64,000 bases of DNA from Betaproteobacteria bacterium (GTDB lineage: Bacteria > Pseudomonadota > Gammaproteobacteria > Burkholderiales > Rhodocyclaceae). Both the position numbers and the translations under genes were made by a program. Position 1 is the first letter of the stretch. Every line of letters starts with the position of its first letter. The stretch covers positions 2,989,001-3,053,000 of the forward strand of contig JADJXY010000002.1 of assembly GCA_016720065.1 (NCBI GenBank), given 5' to 3'. The notes below the pieces were generated by a model, which saw only the letters and a list, made by a program, of their open reading frames with translations, ran no database searches and was not told the origin of the DNA. Shown here piece by piece: positions 41,639-49,471 of the stretch.

Positions 41639-42372
41639 TAAGCGCCCAGGGCCTCAAACCGAAGCATGTCGACGCCCTGGTGGAGCGGTGGACGGAAGAA
41701 GGCCTGTCGGCGGGGACGATGAAGAACCGGATGGCGCACCTGCGCTGGTGGGCAGAGAAACTGGACAAGGCCAGTATGGTCGCCCGCAGCAACGACGCCT
41801 ACGGCATCTCCGACCGGCAATTCGTCACCAACGTCAGCAAGGCCAATACGCTCCAGGAGGCGCAGCTGGGGCGACTCACCGATACGAATTCCCGTCTCTC
41901 TCTGGAGCTGCAGGCGGCCTTCGGCCTACGGCGGGCCGAGTCGATCAAGTTCAACGCGAGCTTCGCGGATCGGGGCGAGGTACTGGTGTTGAAGGCATCG
42001 TGGTGCAAGGGCGGCAAGGAGCGGGAAATTCCCATCCGCACCGCTGAGCAGCGGGCCGTGCTCGACGCAGTACGCGCGTACTGCGGGAAAGGCAGCTTGA
42101 TTCCGGCAGGCATGACCTACAAGGCGCAGCTCGACCGTTTCAAGCATCAGTGCAGCGTGGCGGGCATTCACGGCGTCCACGGCCTGCGCCATGCCTACGC
42201 CCAGGCCCGTTACCAGGAACTCACCGGCTGGCGTTGTCCGGCCCAGGGTGGGCCGACGAGCCGCCAGCTGACACCCGCACAGAAAGCTCTCGACCGGGCA
42301 GCCCGGCTGCAGATCTCGCGGGAGCTCGGCCCCGAGAGGGAACAGGTGACCGCGATTTACGTTGGACGGTAA
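41639..42372 (+). pseudogene. Integrase_1-type tyrosine recombinase, 3' fragment
   Basis: The 3' part of the interrupted recombinase. It holds the catalytic domain with the Arg of FGLRRAESIKF, the HGLRHAYAQARYQEL block and the C-terminal region ISRELGPEREQVTAIYVGR, where the nucleophilic Tyr is expected. With the fragment at 40259 it makes about 330 residues, the normal length of the Integrase_1 type often found on plasmids and integrative elements. Its stop is 3 bases from the stop of the P4-type integrase on the other strand. Confidence 0.88.
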
Positions 42373-42375
42373 GAC

Positions 42376-43707
42376 TTACGTCGTACGCTGCAACTGCACT
42401 ACGTTTTTGCCCTTTACCATCATCTCGATCCTTTCCGCCCAGGCCCGCAAGGCTGCTTCTCGTTGCGCCTCGTAGGCATTGTGGTTGTAGTGCGCCAGAA
42501 CACCGGGCAAGACGTGGTTGGCGATCTTGTGGCCAATGAACGGCTCGAACCCCAGGTCGGGAAGACGGGTAATCAGCGTGCGGCGAAAGTCATGCACCAC
42601 GCATGGCGTGACGTTGGGCAGCGCGTTGCGCTTGAACAGTGTCAGCAGCGCGTTGTTGACCGACCGGCCATAGACCGCCTGCCCTGGCCGCAGCGGCGAG
42701 GCGAAGACGTGGCGGCCCGCCCCCGTGAGCTTTTTCAATTCCTTGAGGATGGCGACTGCCAGGGGCGCCAGGTGAACGAGGTGGGCGCGATCCTTCTTGG
42801 TGCGAGCGGCCGGAATCTTCCACAGTCCGGCTTCGAGGTCGAATTCGGCCCATAGGGCATCGGTGACTTCGCGCTCGCGTTGGCCGGTGAGGATCAGCAA
42901 TTTCATGGCCGCGATGGTCACCGGGTCGGATTTGCAGCGCTCAGGGTCATCCAGTGCGCGCCAAACCTCAGCCAGTTCGTCGAGCCGCAGCGTGACTTCG
43001 CGCTTCACCGGGCGGGCATCGAAGTCCTTGCGGGTCAGTCTCTCAATACACGAAACCGCTACCAATTCGCGCGCTTCGGCGAAACGCCACAAGCGCTTGG
43101 CCTGAACCAGGACTTCGCCCGCCAGCTGCTTGGCGGTTTTCCCTTCGCGCTGCCCATCGGCAATCTTGTCGAGGGCGGCGATGACCTCCTTGCGCGTCAC
43201 ATCGGCGATTTTTCGTTCGCCCAAGTACTCGGCGAGCCTGTCGAGCCGGTAACGTATCGCCGCCGCGCTCTTCTTGCCGGCCATATGCCGCGCCATGAAA
43301 GTTTCAATCACTTGGCTGACTGTCAGGCGTGCCGACTCGGCCTCCTTGGCGGCCCTCGCCGCGGCTTCTATCTCCCGCTTGCGGGCAAGCTCGGCTTCCC
43401 ACTCAGCGACCGGGTCGTGGCCGGCTCGTCGGGCGTCCTTCCAGTTCCCGGCGACGGCACGCGCCTGGTGCAGCGAGAGGCGGCCGTGTCGCAACCAATC
43501 GGAAATGCTGTCGCCTTGGGCTCCCTCCCGCTGATAAACCCCAACGGTGTATCTTGTGCGCCGGCCATTGAACTCGTACTCGACCAGCCAGGTCTTGGTA
43601 CCGTTTGGGCGGATTCGGAGAAACAGCCCATCGCCGTCGCCGACGAAGCGATCTCGCTTCTTGTCGGGTTTGGCGGATTCGCAGCCGGCTGTCGAAAGCT
43701 TTGTCAT
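42376..43707 (-). CDS. P4-type tyrosine integrase of the island
   Basis: A 443-residue integrase with the DUF4102 N-terminal domain (GDGDGLFLRIRPNGTKTWLV), a SAM-like middle domain and the catalytic domain with the first Arg in LLILTGQREREVTDALW, then HDFRRTLITRL and the terminal region VLAHYNHNAYEAQR with the nucleophilic Tyr. The ATG at 43707 has AAGGAG seven bases upstream. It is intact, faces into the island from its right end and is the likely agent of insertion. P4-type integrases usually use tRNA or tmRNA genes; here the att core is in a protein-coding gene. Confidence 0.92.
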   Translation of the reverse strand: MTKLSTAGCESAKPDKKRDRFVGDGDGLFLRIRPNGTKTWLVEYEFNGRRTRYTVGVYQREGAQGDSISDWLRHGRLSLHQARAVAGNWKDARRAGHDPVAEWEAELARKREIEAAARAAKEAESARLTVSQVIETFMARHMAGKKSAAAIRYRLDRLAEYLGERKIADVTRKEVIAALDKIADGQREGKTAKQLAGEVLVQAKRLWRFAEARELVAVSCIERLTRKDFDARPVKREVTLRLDELAEVWRALDDPERCKSDPVTIAAMKLLILTGQREREVTDALWAEFDLEAGLWKIPAARTKKDRAHLVHLAPLAVAILKELKKLTGAGRHVFASPLRPGQAVYGRSVNNALLTLFKRNALPNVTPCVVHDFRRTLITRLPDLGFEPFIGHKIANHVLPGVLAHYNHNAYEAQREAALRAWAERIEMMVKGKNVVQLQRTT

Positions 43708-43848
43708 GGCATACTCCTTGGGGGGATTCTGGGGGGGACTTTGGATGGGATTCTGTGAAATCACGTGGGACGCCACAAGACCAGGAAAAATAATTTCCTA
43801 CGCAAAAACAAGGATTAACGGACGCTTGCGGATGGCATGGGATGTGAA

Positions 43849-43869
43849 ATGCCTTATTGGCTGATGAAA
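43849..43869 (+). other. attR: island-supplied start of the EVE-domain gene
   Basis: The second copy of the 21-base attachment segment, encoding MPYWLMK. The last 12 bases (43858-43869, TGGCTGATGAAA) match attL exactly. Bases left of the crossover, including the start codon, belong to the island, so integration rebuilds a working gene with a new leader. Confidence 0.8.
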
Positions 43870-44316
43870 TCCGAACCCGACGAGGTCTCCATTGACGATC
43901 TGGCCGCCCGGCCGGGTCAGACGGTGCCCTGGTTTGGCGTGCGCAATTACCAGGCGCGCAATTTCATGCGCGACAGCATGGCGATCGGCGATCTGGCCTT
44001 CTTCTATCACTCGGGCTGCGCCACGCCGGGAATTGCCGGAATCTGCACGGTCTGTTCCCTTCCCTATGCCGACGCAACCCAGTTCGACCCGGCCAGTCCC
44101 TACTTCGATGCGCGGTCGCGCCCCGAGGCGCCGCGCTGGCAGTTGGTGGATGTGCGCCTGGTGAACAAGACCGCCTTCGTCCCCCTCGCCCGCCTGCGGC
44201 AGTGCCCGGAACTGGCCGCCATGCGCCTTCTGGCGCCCGGCAACCGGTTGTCGATCACGCCGGTGAGCGCGGCGGAATGGGCTTTCATCACCGCCTCCCT
44301 GATGGGGTGCCCGTGA
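43849..44316 (+). CDS. EVE-domain protein, rebuilt at the island border
   Basis: A 155-residue EVE-domain protein of the PUA-like fold. It begins MPYWLMKSEPDEVSIDDLAA and has the conserved WFGVRNYQARNFMRDSM and DLAFFYHSGCATPGIAGICTV blocks. EVE domains bind modified bases in RNA or DNA (such as methylated cytosine), but the role of this single-domain bacterial form is not settled. It overlaps the next gene by 4 bases. Its first codons come from the island and its original start is left behind at 16920, so its promoter and leader have been replaced. Confidence 0.9.
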   Translation: MPYWLMKSEPDEVSIDDLAARPGQTVPWFGVRNYQARNFMRDSMAIGDLAFFYHSGCATPGIAGICTVCSLPYADATQFDPASPYFDARSRPEAPRWQLVDVRLVNKTAFVPLARLRQCPELAAMRLLAPGNRLSITPVSAAEWAFITASLMGCP

Positions 44317-45113
44317 CGCTCTGGTGGCTCGTGTACCCGCTGCTGGGGATTTTTGGGGGATTCGTCGCCGGGCTGTTCGGCGTCGGCGGGGGCATGACCC
44401 TGGTGCCCTTCCTGTACATGATTTTCGCCGCCCAGGGGTTCCCCCAGGAGCACCTCATGCACCTCTCCCTGGGCACCTCGATGGCCACCATCATGCTCAC
44501 TTCCCTTTCCAGCATGCGCGCCCACCATGCCCACGGCGCAGTCGATTGGACCATCGTGCGGGCCATGGCGCCGGGACTCGTGCTGGGCACCCTGGGGGGT
44601 TCCCTGGTGGCCGGCTGGGTTCCCACACGGCCGCTGGCCGCGGTTTTCGTGAGCATCGTCTACTACGCCGCGGCCCAGATGGTCCTGGACATCCGCCCCA
44701 AGCCCCATCGGGGCCTGCCCGGCGTCGCCGGGCTCTTCACGGCGGGCGGCACCATCGGCATCGTCTCCAGCCTGGTGGCGGCCGGGGGGGGCTTCCTTTC
44801 CGTCCCCTTCATGATCTTTTGCAACGTCGTCATGCATACCGCCGTGGGGACATCGGCCGCCATGGGCTTTCCCATCGCCCTGGCGGGCTCCGTCGGCTAC
44901 GGCATCGCCGGCTGGGATGCCGGGGGGCTGCCGCCCTATACCCTGGGTTATGTCTATCTGCCGGGCTTCGTCGGTATCGTTGCCCTGAGCATGCTGCTGG
45001 CGCCGGTGGGCGCGCGCCTCGCCCATCGCTTGCCGATCAGGAAGCTGAAGCGCGCCTTCGGATTCTTCCTTGCCCTGCTGGCCAGCAAGATGCTGGCCAA
45101 TCTGCTGGGCTGA
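44313..45113 (+). CDS. TSUP (TauE/SafE) family membrane transporter
   Basis: A 266-residue membrane protein with eight or so hydrophobic segments and the family repeats GGFVAGLFGVGGGMTLVPFL near the N-terminus and GTIGIVSSLVAAGGGFLSVP in the second half. TSUP proteins move sulfur-containing organic anions such as sulfite or sulfoacetate across the inner membrane; the substrate here is unknown. The start is GTG at 44313, overlapping the EVE stop (GTGA), so the two genes are coupled. Confidence 0.9.
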   Translation: MTLWWLVYPLLGIFGGFVAGLFGVGGGMTLVPFLYMIFAAQGFPQEHLMHLSLGTSMATIMLTSLSSMRAHHAHGAVDWTIVRAMAPGLVLGTLGGSLVAGWVPTRPLAAVFVSIVYYAAAQMVLDIRPKPHRGLPGVAGLFTAGGTIGIVSSLVAAGGGFLSVPFMIFCNVVMHTAVGTSAAMGFPIALAGSVGYGIAGWDAGGLPPYTLGYVYLPGFVGIVALSMLLAPVGARLAHRLPIRKLKRAFGFFLALLASKMLANLLG

Positions 45114-45200
45114 GCGCCTGAGAAAAAGCCCTTCGCCCACGCGCGTCATGCCCAGCCGCGCCCCGCCCCTCGGGCGCGCCAGAAAAATCACAGGCGCTGA
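45112..45200. repeat. Intergenic inverted-repeat element, copy E
   Basis: AGCGCCTGAGAAAAAG (about 45113-45128) and AGAAAAATCACAGGCGCTGA (45181-45200) are inverted copies. They surround a core with CGCGTCATGCCCAGCCGCGC and CTCGGGCGCGCC, the same blocks as copies A to C. It begins in the stop codon of the TSUP gene, as copies A and B begin in stop codons of their neighbours. Confidence 0.75.
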
Positions 45201-45257
45201 TTTGCCTTTCCGCCTGCTTTTGGGCATCGTTGCCGCGTCTCGGACTTCCCTTCTGCC

Positions 45258-46727
45258 ATGAAATACCAAGATCTGCGCGATTTCATCGCCCAACTCGAAG
45301 CTCGGGGCCAGCTACGGCGCGTGGGCATGACCGTCGATCCCCAGCTGGAAATGACCGAAATCTGCGACCGCGTGCTGCGCGCCGGCGGCCCGGCGATCCT
45401 GTTCGAGAAGCCTGCTGGCCACAGCATTCCCGTTCTGGCCAACCTCTTCGGCACCCCGGAGCGGGTGGCTCTGGGCATGGGCGAGGAAGGCGACTGGAAG
45501 ACGGCCCTGCGGGAAGTGGGCAAGCTGCTGGCCTACCTCAAGGAACCGGAGCCGCCCAAAGGCCTGAAGGACGCCTGGGAAAAACTGCCGGTCTTGAAGC
45601 AGGTGCTCAACATGTCGCCCAAGGTGTTGTCCTCCGCCCCCTGCCAGGAAGTGGTAGGGGAGGGAAAGGACGTCGACCTGGCCCGCCTGCCCATCCAGCA
45701 CTGCTGGCCGGGTGACGTGGCGCCCCTCATCACCTGGGGGCTGGTGGTGACGCGGGGACCGCACAAGGCGCGGCAGAACCTGGGCATCTACCGACAGCAG
45801 GTGCTGGGGCCGAACAAGGTCATCATGCGCTGGCTGGCCCATCGCGGCGGGGCGCTGGATTTCCGCGACCACCAGCTGGCGAAACCCGGAGTGCCCTTCC
45901 CCGTGGCGGTGGTCATCGGCTGCGACCCGGCCACCATCCTGGGCGCCGTGACGCCGGTGCCGGATACCCTTTCCGAGTACCAGTTCGCCGGTCTCCTGCG
46001 CGGCGGCAAGACCGAACTGGTGAAATGCCTGGGCTCCGACCTGCAAGTTCCGGCCAGCGCCGAGATCGTGCTGGAAGGCGTCATCCACCCCGGCGAAACG
46101 GCGCTGGAAGGCCCCTACGGTGACCACACCGGCTACTACAACGAGCAGGCCGAGTTCCCGGTCTTCACCGTCGAGCGCATCACCACGCGCAGGAATCCGA
46201 TCTATCACAGCACCTACACCGGCAAGCCGCCCGACGAGCCGGCCATTCTGGGCGTGGCGCTCAACGAAGTGTTCGTGCCGCTCCTGCAGAAACAGTATCC
46301 GGAAATCGTCGATTTCTACCTGCCGCCGGAGGGCTGCTCCTACCGCATGGCCCTGGTCAGCATCCGCAAGCAGTACCCCGGCCACGCCAAGCGGGTGATG
46401 TTCGGCATCTGGTCCTTCCTGCGCCAGTTCATGTACACCAAGACCATCATCGTGGTGGACGACGACATCGACATCCGCGACTGGAAGGAAGTCATCTGGG
46501 CAATCACCACCCGTATGGACGCCAGCCGGGATACGACCCTGGTGGATAACACCCCCATCGACTACCTGGATTTCGCCAGCCCGGTGGCCGGCCTGGGCTC
46601 CAAGATGGGCCTGGACGCCACCAACAAGTGGCCGGGCGAAACCCACCGCGAATGGGGCCGGCCCATCGTCATGGACGAGGCGGTGAAAAAACGGGTGGAT
46701 GGGATGTGGGACACGCTGGGGCTGTGA
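45258..46727 (+). CDS. ubiD: UbiD-family 4-hydroxy-3-polyprenylbenzoate decarboxylase
   Basis: A 489-residue prenylated-FMN-dependent decarboxylase for ubiquinone synthesis. Family blocks seen are MKYQDLRDFIAQLEARGQLR, LGIYRQQVLGPNKVIMRWLA with the flavin-contacting residues, VIGCDPATILGAVTPVP, EIVLEGVIHPGETALEGPYG and VDDDIDIRDWKEVIWAITTR. Length agrees with E. coli UbiD (497). It needs UbiX for its cofactor, which is not in the window. The gene opens a rightward run in which each following start overlaps or touches the previous stop. Confidence 0.95.
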   Translation: MKYQDLRDFIAQLEARGQLRRVGMTVDPQLEMTEICDRVLRAGGPAILFEKPAGHSIPVLANLFGTPERVALGMGEEGDWKTALREVGKLLAYLKEPEPPKGLKDAWEKLPVLKQVLNMSPKVLSSAPCQEVVGEGKDVDLARLPIQHCWPGDVAPLITWGLVVTRGPHKARQNLGIYRQQVLGPNKVIMRWLAHRGGALDFRDHQLAKPGVPFPVAVVIGCDPATILGAVTPVPDTLSEYQFAGLLRGGKTELVKCLGSDLQVPASAEIVLEGVIHPGETALEGPYGDHTGYYNEQAEFPVFTVERITTRRNPIYHSTYTGKPPDEPAILGVALNEVFVPLLQKQYPEIVDFYLPPEGCSYRMALVSIRKQYPGHAKRVMFGIWSFLRQFMYTKTIIVVDDDIDIRDWKEVIWAITTRMDASRDTTLVDNTPIDYLDFASPVAGLGSKMGLDATNKWPGETHREWGRPIVMDEAVKKRVDGMWDTLGL

Positions 46728-47224
46728 TGGCCGGCGCCCTTCACGTGGCGCCCGTGGATCTGGACGATCCCACCCAGGCCACCGCCTGGTTGGATCTGCT
46801 CGACCACTACGCCCGCGACCCCATGGGGGGCGGCAGCGGGCTTTCGGCCTATGCCCGTGACCATCTGGTGGGCGAACTGCGCGGCCTGGCCATCTTCCAT
46901 GGTGCCCTGGCCTGGCTGGACGGACGGGCGGTGGGGCTGATCAACTGCTTCGCCGGCTTCTCCACCTTCGCCGCCCGGCCGCTCCTCAATATCCACGATA
47001 TCGTCGCCCACGCTGACGTGCGCGGTCGCGGCGTCGGCCGGGCCCTGCTCGCCTGGGCCGAAGGGCGGGCGCGGCAACTGGGCTGCTGCAAGCTGACCCT
47101 GGAAGTGCTGGCCAATAACCGGCCGGCACTGCGGGCCTATGAGCGGGCGGGGTTTGCCCCCTACGTGCTGGACCCGGCAGCGGGGCAAGCCCTTTTTCTG
47201 CAAAAGCGATTGGAGGAGGCGTGA
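46727..47224 (+). CDS. GNAT-family N-acetyltransferase
   Basis: A 165-residue GNAT protein. The acetyl-CoA binding site is visible (VRGRGVGRALLAWAEGRARQ) with the following LEVLANNRPALRAYERAGF block. The acceptor substrate cannot be read from the sequence. The ATG overlaps the ubiD stop by one base (TGATG), so it is translated with ubiD. Confidence 0.9.
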   Translation: MAGALHVAPVDLDDPTQATAWLDLLDHYARDPMGGGSGLSAYARDHLVGELRGLAIFHGALAWLDGRAVGLINCFAGFSTFAARPLLNIHDIVAHADVRGRGVGRALLAWAEGRARQLGCCKLTLEVLANNRPALRAYERAGFAPYVLDPAAGQALFLQKRLEEA

Positions 47225-47628
47225 TGCCCGAACCTTTTCCCGGCGCCCCCGCGGGCGTGCGCCGCTCCCTCGTGCAACTTACCCACCTGATTTATGCCCT
47301 GCACGCCGTCGCCGTCGTGGTGGGCGTCACCTCGGCGGCTACCGTGGCCGGCGGTTTCGTCTTCGGCCTGCCCTCATTGCTGGCCGTCCTGCTCAACTAC
47401 GTAAAGCGCGGCGATGTCACCGGTACCTGGCTGGAAAGCCACTTCCGCTGGCAAATCCGTACGTTCTGGTTCACCGCCCTCTGGCTGGTGATCTACGGAC
47501 TGCTCATCATCACCCTCATCGGCATTCCCATCGCCTGGGTCTTGATCGCCCTGCTGGGCCTCTGGGTCGGCTACCGGGTCATCCGCGGCTGGCTTGCCCT
47601 GGCCGGCGAGCGGCCGGTGGGAAGCTGA
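47224..47628 (+). CDS. Small integral membrane protein (DUF4870-like)
   Basis: A 134-residue protein with three or four hydrophobic segments. The pattern LVQLTHLIYALHAVA, SLLAVLLNYVKR, WLESHFRWQIRTFWF, followed by ITLIGIPIAWVLIALLGLWV, resembles the DUF4870-type membrane proteins common in proteobacteria. Function unknown. The ATG at 47224 follows GGAGGAGG and overlaps the GNAT stop. The next gene, sfsA, overlaps its own stop by one base. Confidence 0.85.
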   Translation: MPEPFPGAPAGVRRSLVQLTHLIYALHAVAVVVGVTSAATVAGGFVFGLPSLLAVLLNYVKRGDVTGTWLESHFRWQIRTFWFTALWLVIYGLLIITLIGIPIAWVLIALLGLWVGYRVIRGWLALAGERPVGS

Positions 47629-48332
47629 TGCGCCTGCCGCCCCTGACCGAGGGCCGCCTCGTCCAGCGCCGCAACCGCTTCGTCGCCGAAGTGGAACTCG
47701 ACGGCAGGGTGGTCGAGGCCCACTGCCCCAACACCGGCTCCATGCTCGGCTGCAAGGCGCCAGGCAGCCGGGTCTGGCTCTCGCCGGCCGAGAACCCGGA
47801 ACGCAAGCTGCGCTGGACCTGGGAAATCGTCGAAGCCTTGCCCGGCGTGCTGGTGGGCCTGCACACTGGCCGGCCCAACGGCCTGGTGGAGGAAGCCCTG
47901 CGCGCCGGCCGCCTGACGGAACTGGCCCATTACACCGAATATCGCCGAGAGGTCCGCTACGGCCGCGAGAACAGCCGCATCGACCTGCTGCTGCAAGGCG
48001 AGGGCCTGCCGCCCTGCTACGTGGAGGTAAAGAACGTGACTGCGGCGGTGAACGGCGGCGTCGGATTCTTCCCCGACGCCGTCACCGAGCGCGGCGCCAA
48101 GCACCTGCGGGAGATGATGGCCGTGGTGGCCCAAGGCGCCCGGGCCGTCCTGGTCTTCTGCGTGCAGCGGGGCGACGTACGCGAAGTGCAGCCGGCGGAT
48201 CACATCGACCCGGTCTACGGCCGTACCCTGCGGGAGGCCCTGGCCGCCGGGGTGGAAGTCTATGCCCTGGGGGCGGAAGTCGAACCCGCTGCAATCGTCC
48301 TCGACCGTCGCCTGCCCGTCCTCATTCGATGA
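47628..48332 (+). CDS. sfsA: SfsA-family DNA-binding protein / nuclease-fold protein
   Basis: A 234-residue SfsA protein. Clear family blocks are RRNRFVAEVELDGRVVEAHC, PNTGSMLG, SRIDLLL, CYVEVKNVTA and FPDAVTERGAKHLREM. E. coli SfsA was named for stimulating sugar fermentation genes; the fold has a nuclease-like PD-(D/E)xK core (here D in SRIDLLL and E-x-K in VEVKN). The physiological role is uncertain. It is the last gene of the ubiD run and overlaps the end of the opposite gene by 11 bases. Confidence 0.93.
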   Translation: MRLPPLTEGRLVQRRNRFVAEVELDGRVVEAHCPNTGSMLGCKAPGSRVWLSPAENPERKLRWTWEIVEALPGVLVGLHTGRPNGLVEEALRAGRLTELAHYTEYRREVRYGRENSRIDLLLQGEGLPPCYVEVKNVTAAVNGGVGFFPDAVTERGAKHLREMMAVVAQGARAVLVFCVQRGDVREVQPADHIDPVYGRTLREALAAGVEVYALGAEVEPAAIVLDRRLPVLIR

Positions 48333-49317
48333 CCCCCAGGCGGCCGTTATGGCTGCCCATGTACCAGTAGCGGCCGCGCGCATCGATGATGGCCTTGCGG
48401 ATGCCCGCCTGGCGCGAGGGCAGGGCGATGACCCGGAAGCGCTCGCTGGCCGGATCGAACACCGCCACCGTATCGCTGGCGATTTCGTTGGCCCACACCC
48501 GCCCGGCGCCGTCCACCGTCACCGCGTAGGGGCCGCCGTCCGGGCCGGCGGGCATGGCGTAGGCGGCGACCTGACGACGGGTTTGCGGGTCCACTTTGAG
48601 GAGCCTCCCGTCGCCATAGGCCGTCACCCAGAGCATCCCGTCCGGCCCCAGGGCCATGCGCCGCGGCTGGCTGCCCTTGCCCGTGGGCAGGAGGTCGATG
48701 GCGCCGCTGGCCGGGTCGAGCCGCCCCAGGCCGTCGCCCCGGAAGCGGCAGAACCAGACGAAGCCCCGGCGGTCGATGGCGATGCCGTAGGGGTTGCCGG
48801 AAGTGCGGTATTCGACGATGCGGCCGCTGCTGCGGTCCAGACGGCCGATGCGCTGCCCGCCCTGGACGGTGAACCAGAGGGTCCCTTGGCCGTCGAGCAC
48901 CAGGGTGTGGGGGTCGCCGCCGGAGGGCGCCCGGTATTCGGCGACCTTGCCGCTGGCCGGGTCGAGGCGCCCTATGGTGCCATTGCCGTTGCCGGTGTAC
49001 CAGACGATGCCCTCGGGATCGACCAGCAAGCCGTGGGGCCGGGCGCCGCGGGGCAGTTCCCACTCCCGGAAGCTTTCGCCCACCGGGTCGAAGCGGGCGA
49101 TGCGATTGCCTGCCATGACGGCGATGAAGACGCTGCCGTCGGGCGCCGGAGCGGGATCGCGGGCGAATTCCGGCGTGGGCACCGGCCATTCGCGCACCTG
49201 ACCGGCGATCTGCGGCAGGGCGCCGGGAACGATACCGTAGTGGGAGCCGCCGGAGAAGGCGGGAAGGGCGAAGCCCATGAAGACTCCCGCAGCGAGAACG
49301 AGGGACGGGCCGAACAT
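48322..49317 (-). CDS. Secreted beta-propeller, virginiamycin B lyase-like
   Basis: A 331-residue protein with a signal-like N-terminus (MFGPSLVLAAGVFMGFALPAFS) and about seven repeats of the form DPxGxxWYTxxxGxxIGRLDPxSG, for example GIVWYTGNGNGTIGRLDPAS and GTLWFTVQGGQRIGRLDRSS. This is the Vgb/streptogramin-lyase propeller fold. True lyases open streptogramin B rings, but many periplasmic homologues are not resistance enzymes, and no claim of resistance is made. It is a single gene, tail to tail with sfsA. Confidence 0.85.
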   Translation of the reverse strand: MFGPSLVLAAGVFMGFALPAFSGGSHYGIVPGALPQIAGQVREWPVPTPEFARDPAPAPDGSVFIAVMAGNRIARFDPVGESFREWELPRGARPHGLLVDPEGIVWYTGNGNGTIGRLDPASGKVAEYRAPSGGDPHTLVLDGQGTLWFTVQGGQRIGRLDRSSGRIVEYRTSGNPYGIAIDRRGFVWFCRFRGDGLGRLDPASGAIDLLPTGKGSQPRRMALGPDGMLWVTAYGDGRLLKVDPQTRRQVAAYAMPAGPDGGPYAVTVDGAGRVWANEIASDTVAVFDPASERFRVIALPSRQAGIRKAIIDARGRYWYMGSHNGRLGVIE

Positions 49318-49419
49318 AGCTGAACCTATCTGACTGACGAATCGACTCAGTGTCGACTCGCCTCAGCCCGCATGGTTCTCCCCAGGGCCGGCCGGGGTTG
49401 GCAATAGTTGAATCGTATG

Positions 49420-49467
49420 GGATGCATAACTTGATTAATTCATGAATTTGCATTACATAGGATGCAT
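49420..49467. promoter_or_regulatory. Direct repeat in the hipBA-like promoter
   Basis: GGATGCAT occurs at 49420-49427 and again at 49460-49467, about 40 bases apart, both in the context TA(T/C)..GGATGCAT. A possible -35 (TTGGCA, 49399-49404) and -10 (TGCATA area, near 49423) would be covered by the first copy, and the second covers the start of the antitoxin gene. This is the expected layout for autorepression by a HipB-like protein. Confidence 0.5.
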
Positions 49468-49471
49468 GGAC

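Larger units (their letters stand above)
16929..43857. mobile_element. 26.9-kb defence-bearing genomic island inserted in the EVE-domain gene
   Basis: Bounded by the duplicated 12-base core TGGCTGATGAAA inside the start of the EVE-domain gene. A P4-type integrase gene (42376-43707) lies at the right end. Inside are a toxin-antitoxin remnant, three insertion sequences, a DISARM-like operon, a three-gene module of unknown function, small mobile-element genes and a broken second integrase. Core-type intergenic repeats are absent and the base composition is visibly lower in GC than the flanks. Without it, the flanks restore the order zapA, 6S RNA, EVE protein, TSUP permease, ubiD. No conjugation machinery is present, so it is an integrative island and not a self-transmissible ICE in its present form. 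Confidence 0.85.

Noticed and set aside
45312..46646. A 444-codon open frame opposite ubiD
   Set aside because: The ubiD frame is a complete, well-conserved enzyme; the opposite frame is Gly/His/Val-rich shadow sequence.
48322..49317. Calling the propeller a streptogramin resistance lyase
   Set aside because: The fold is shared by many exported proteins of unrelated role. It has a signal-like N-terminus and a core-genome location, so resistance is not supported.
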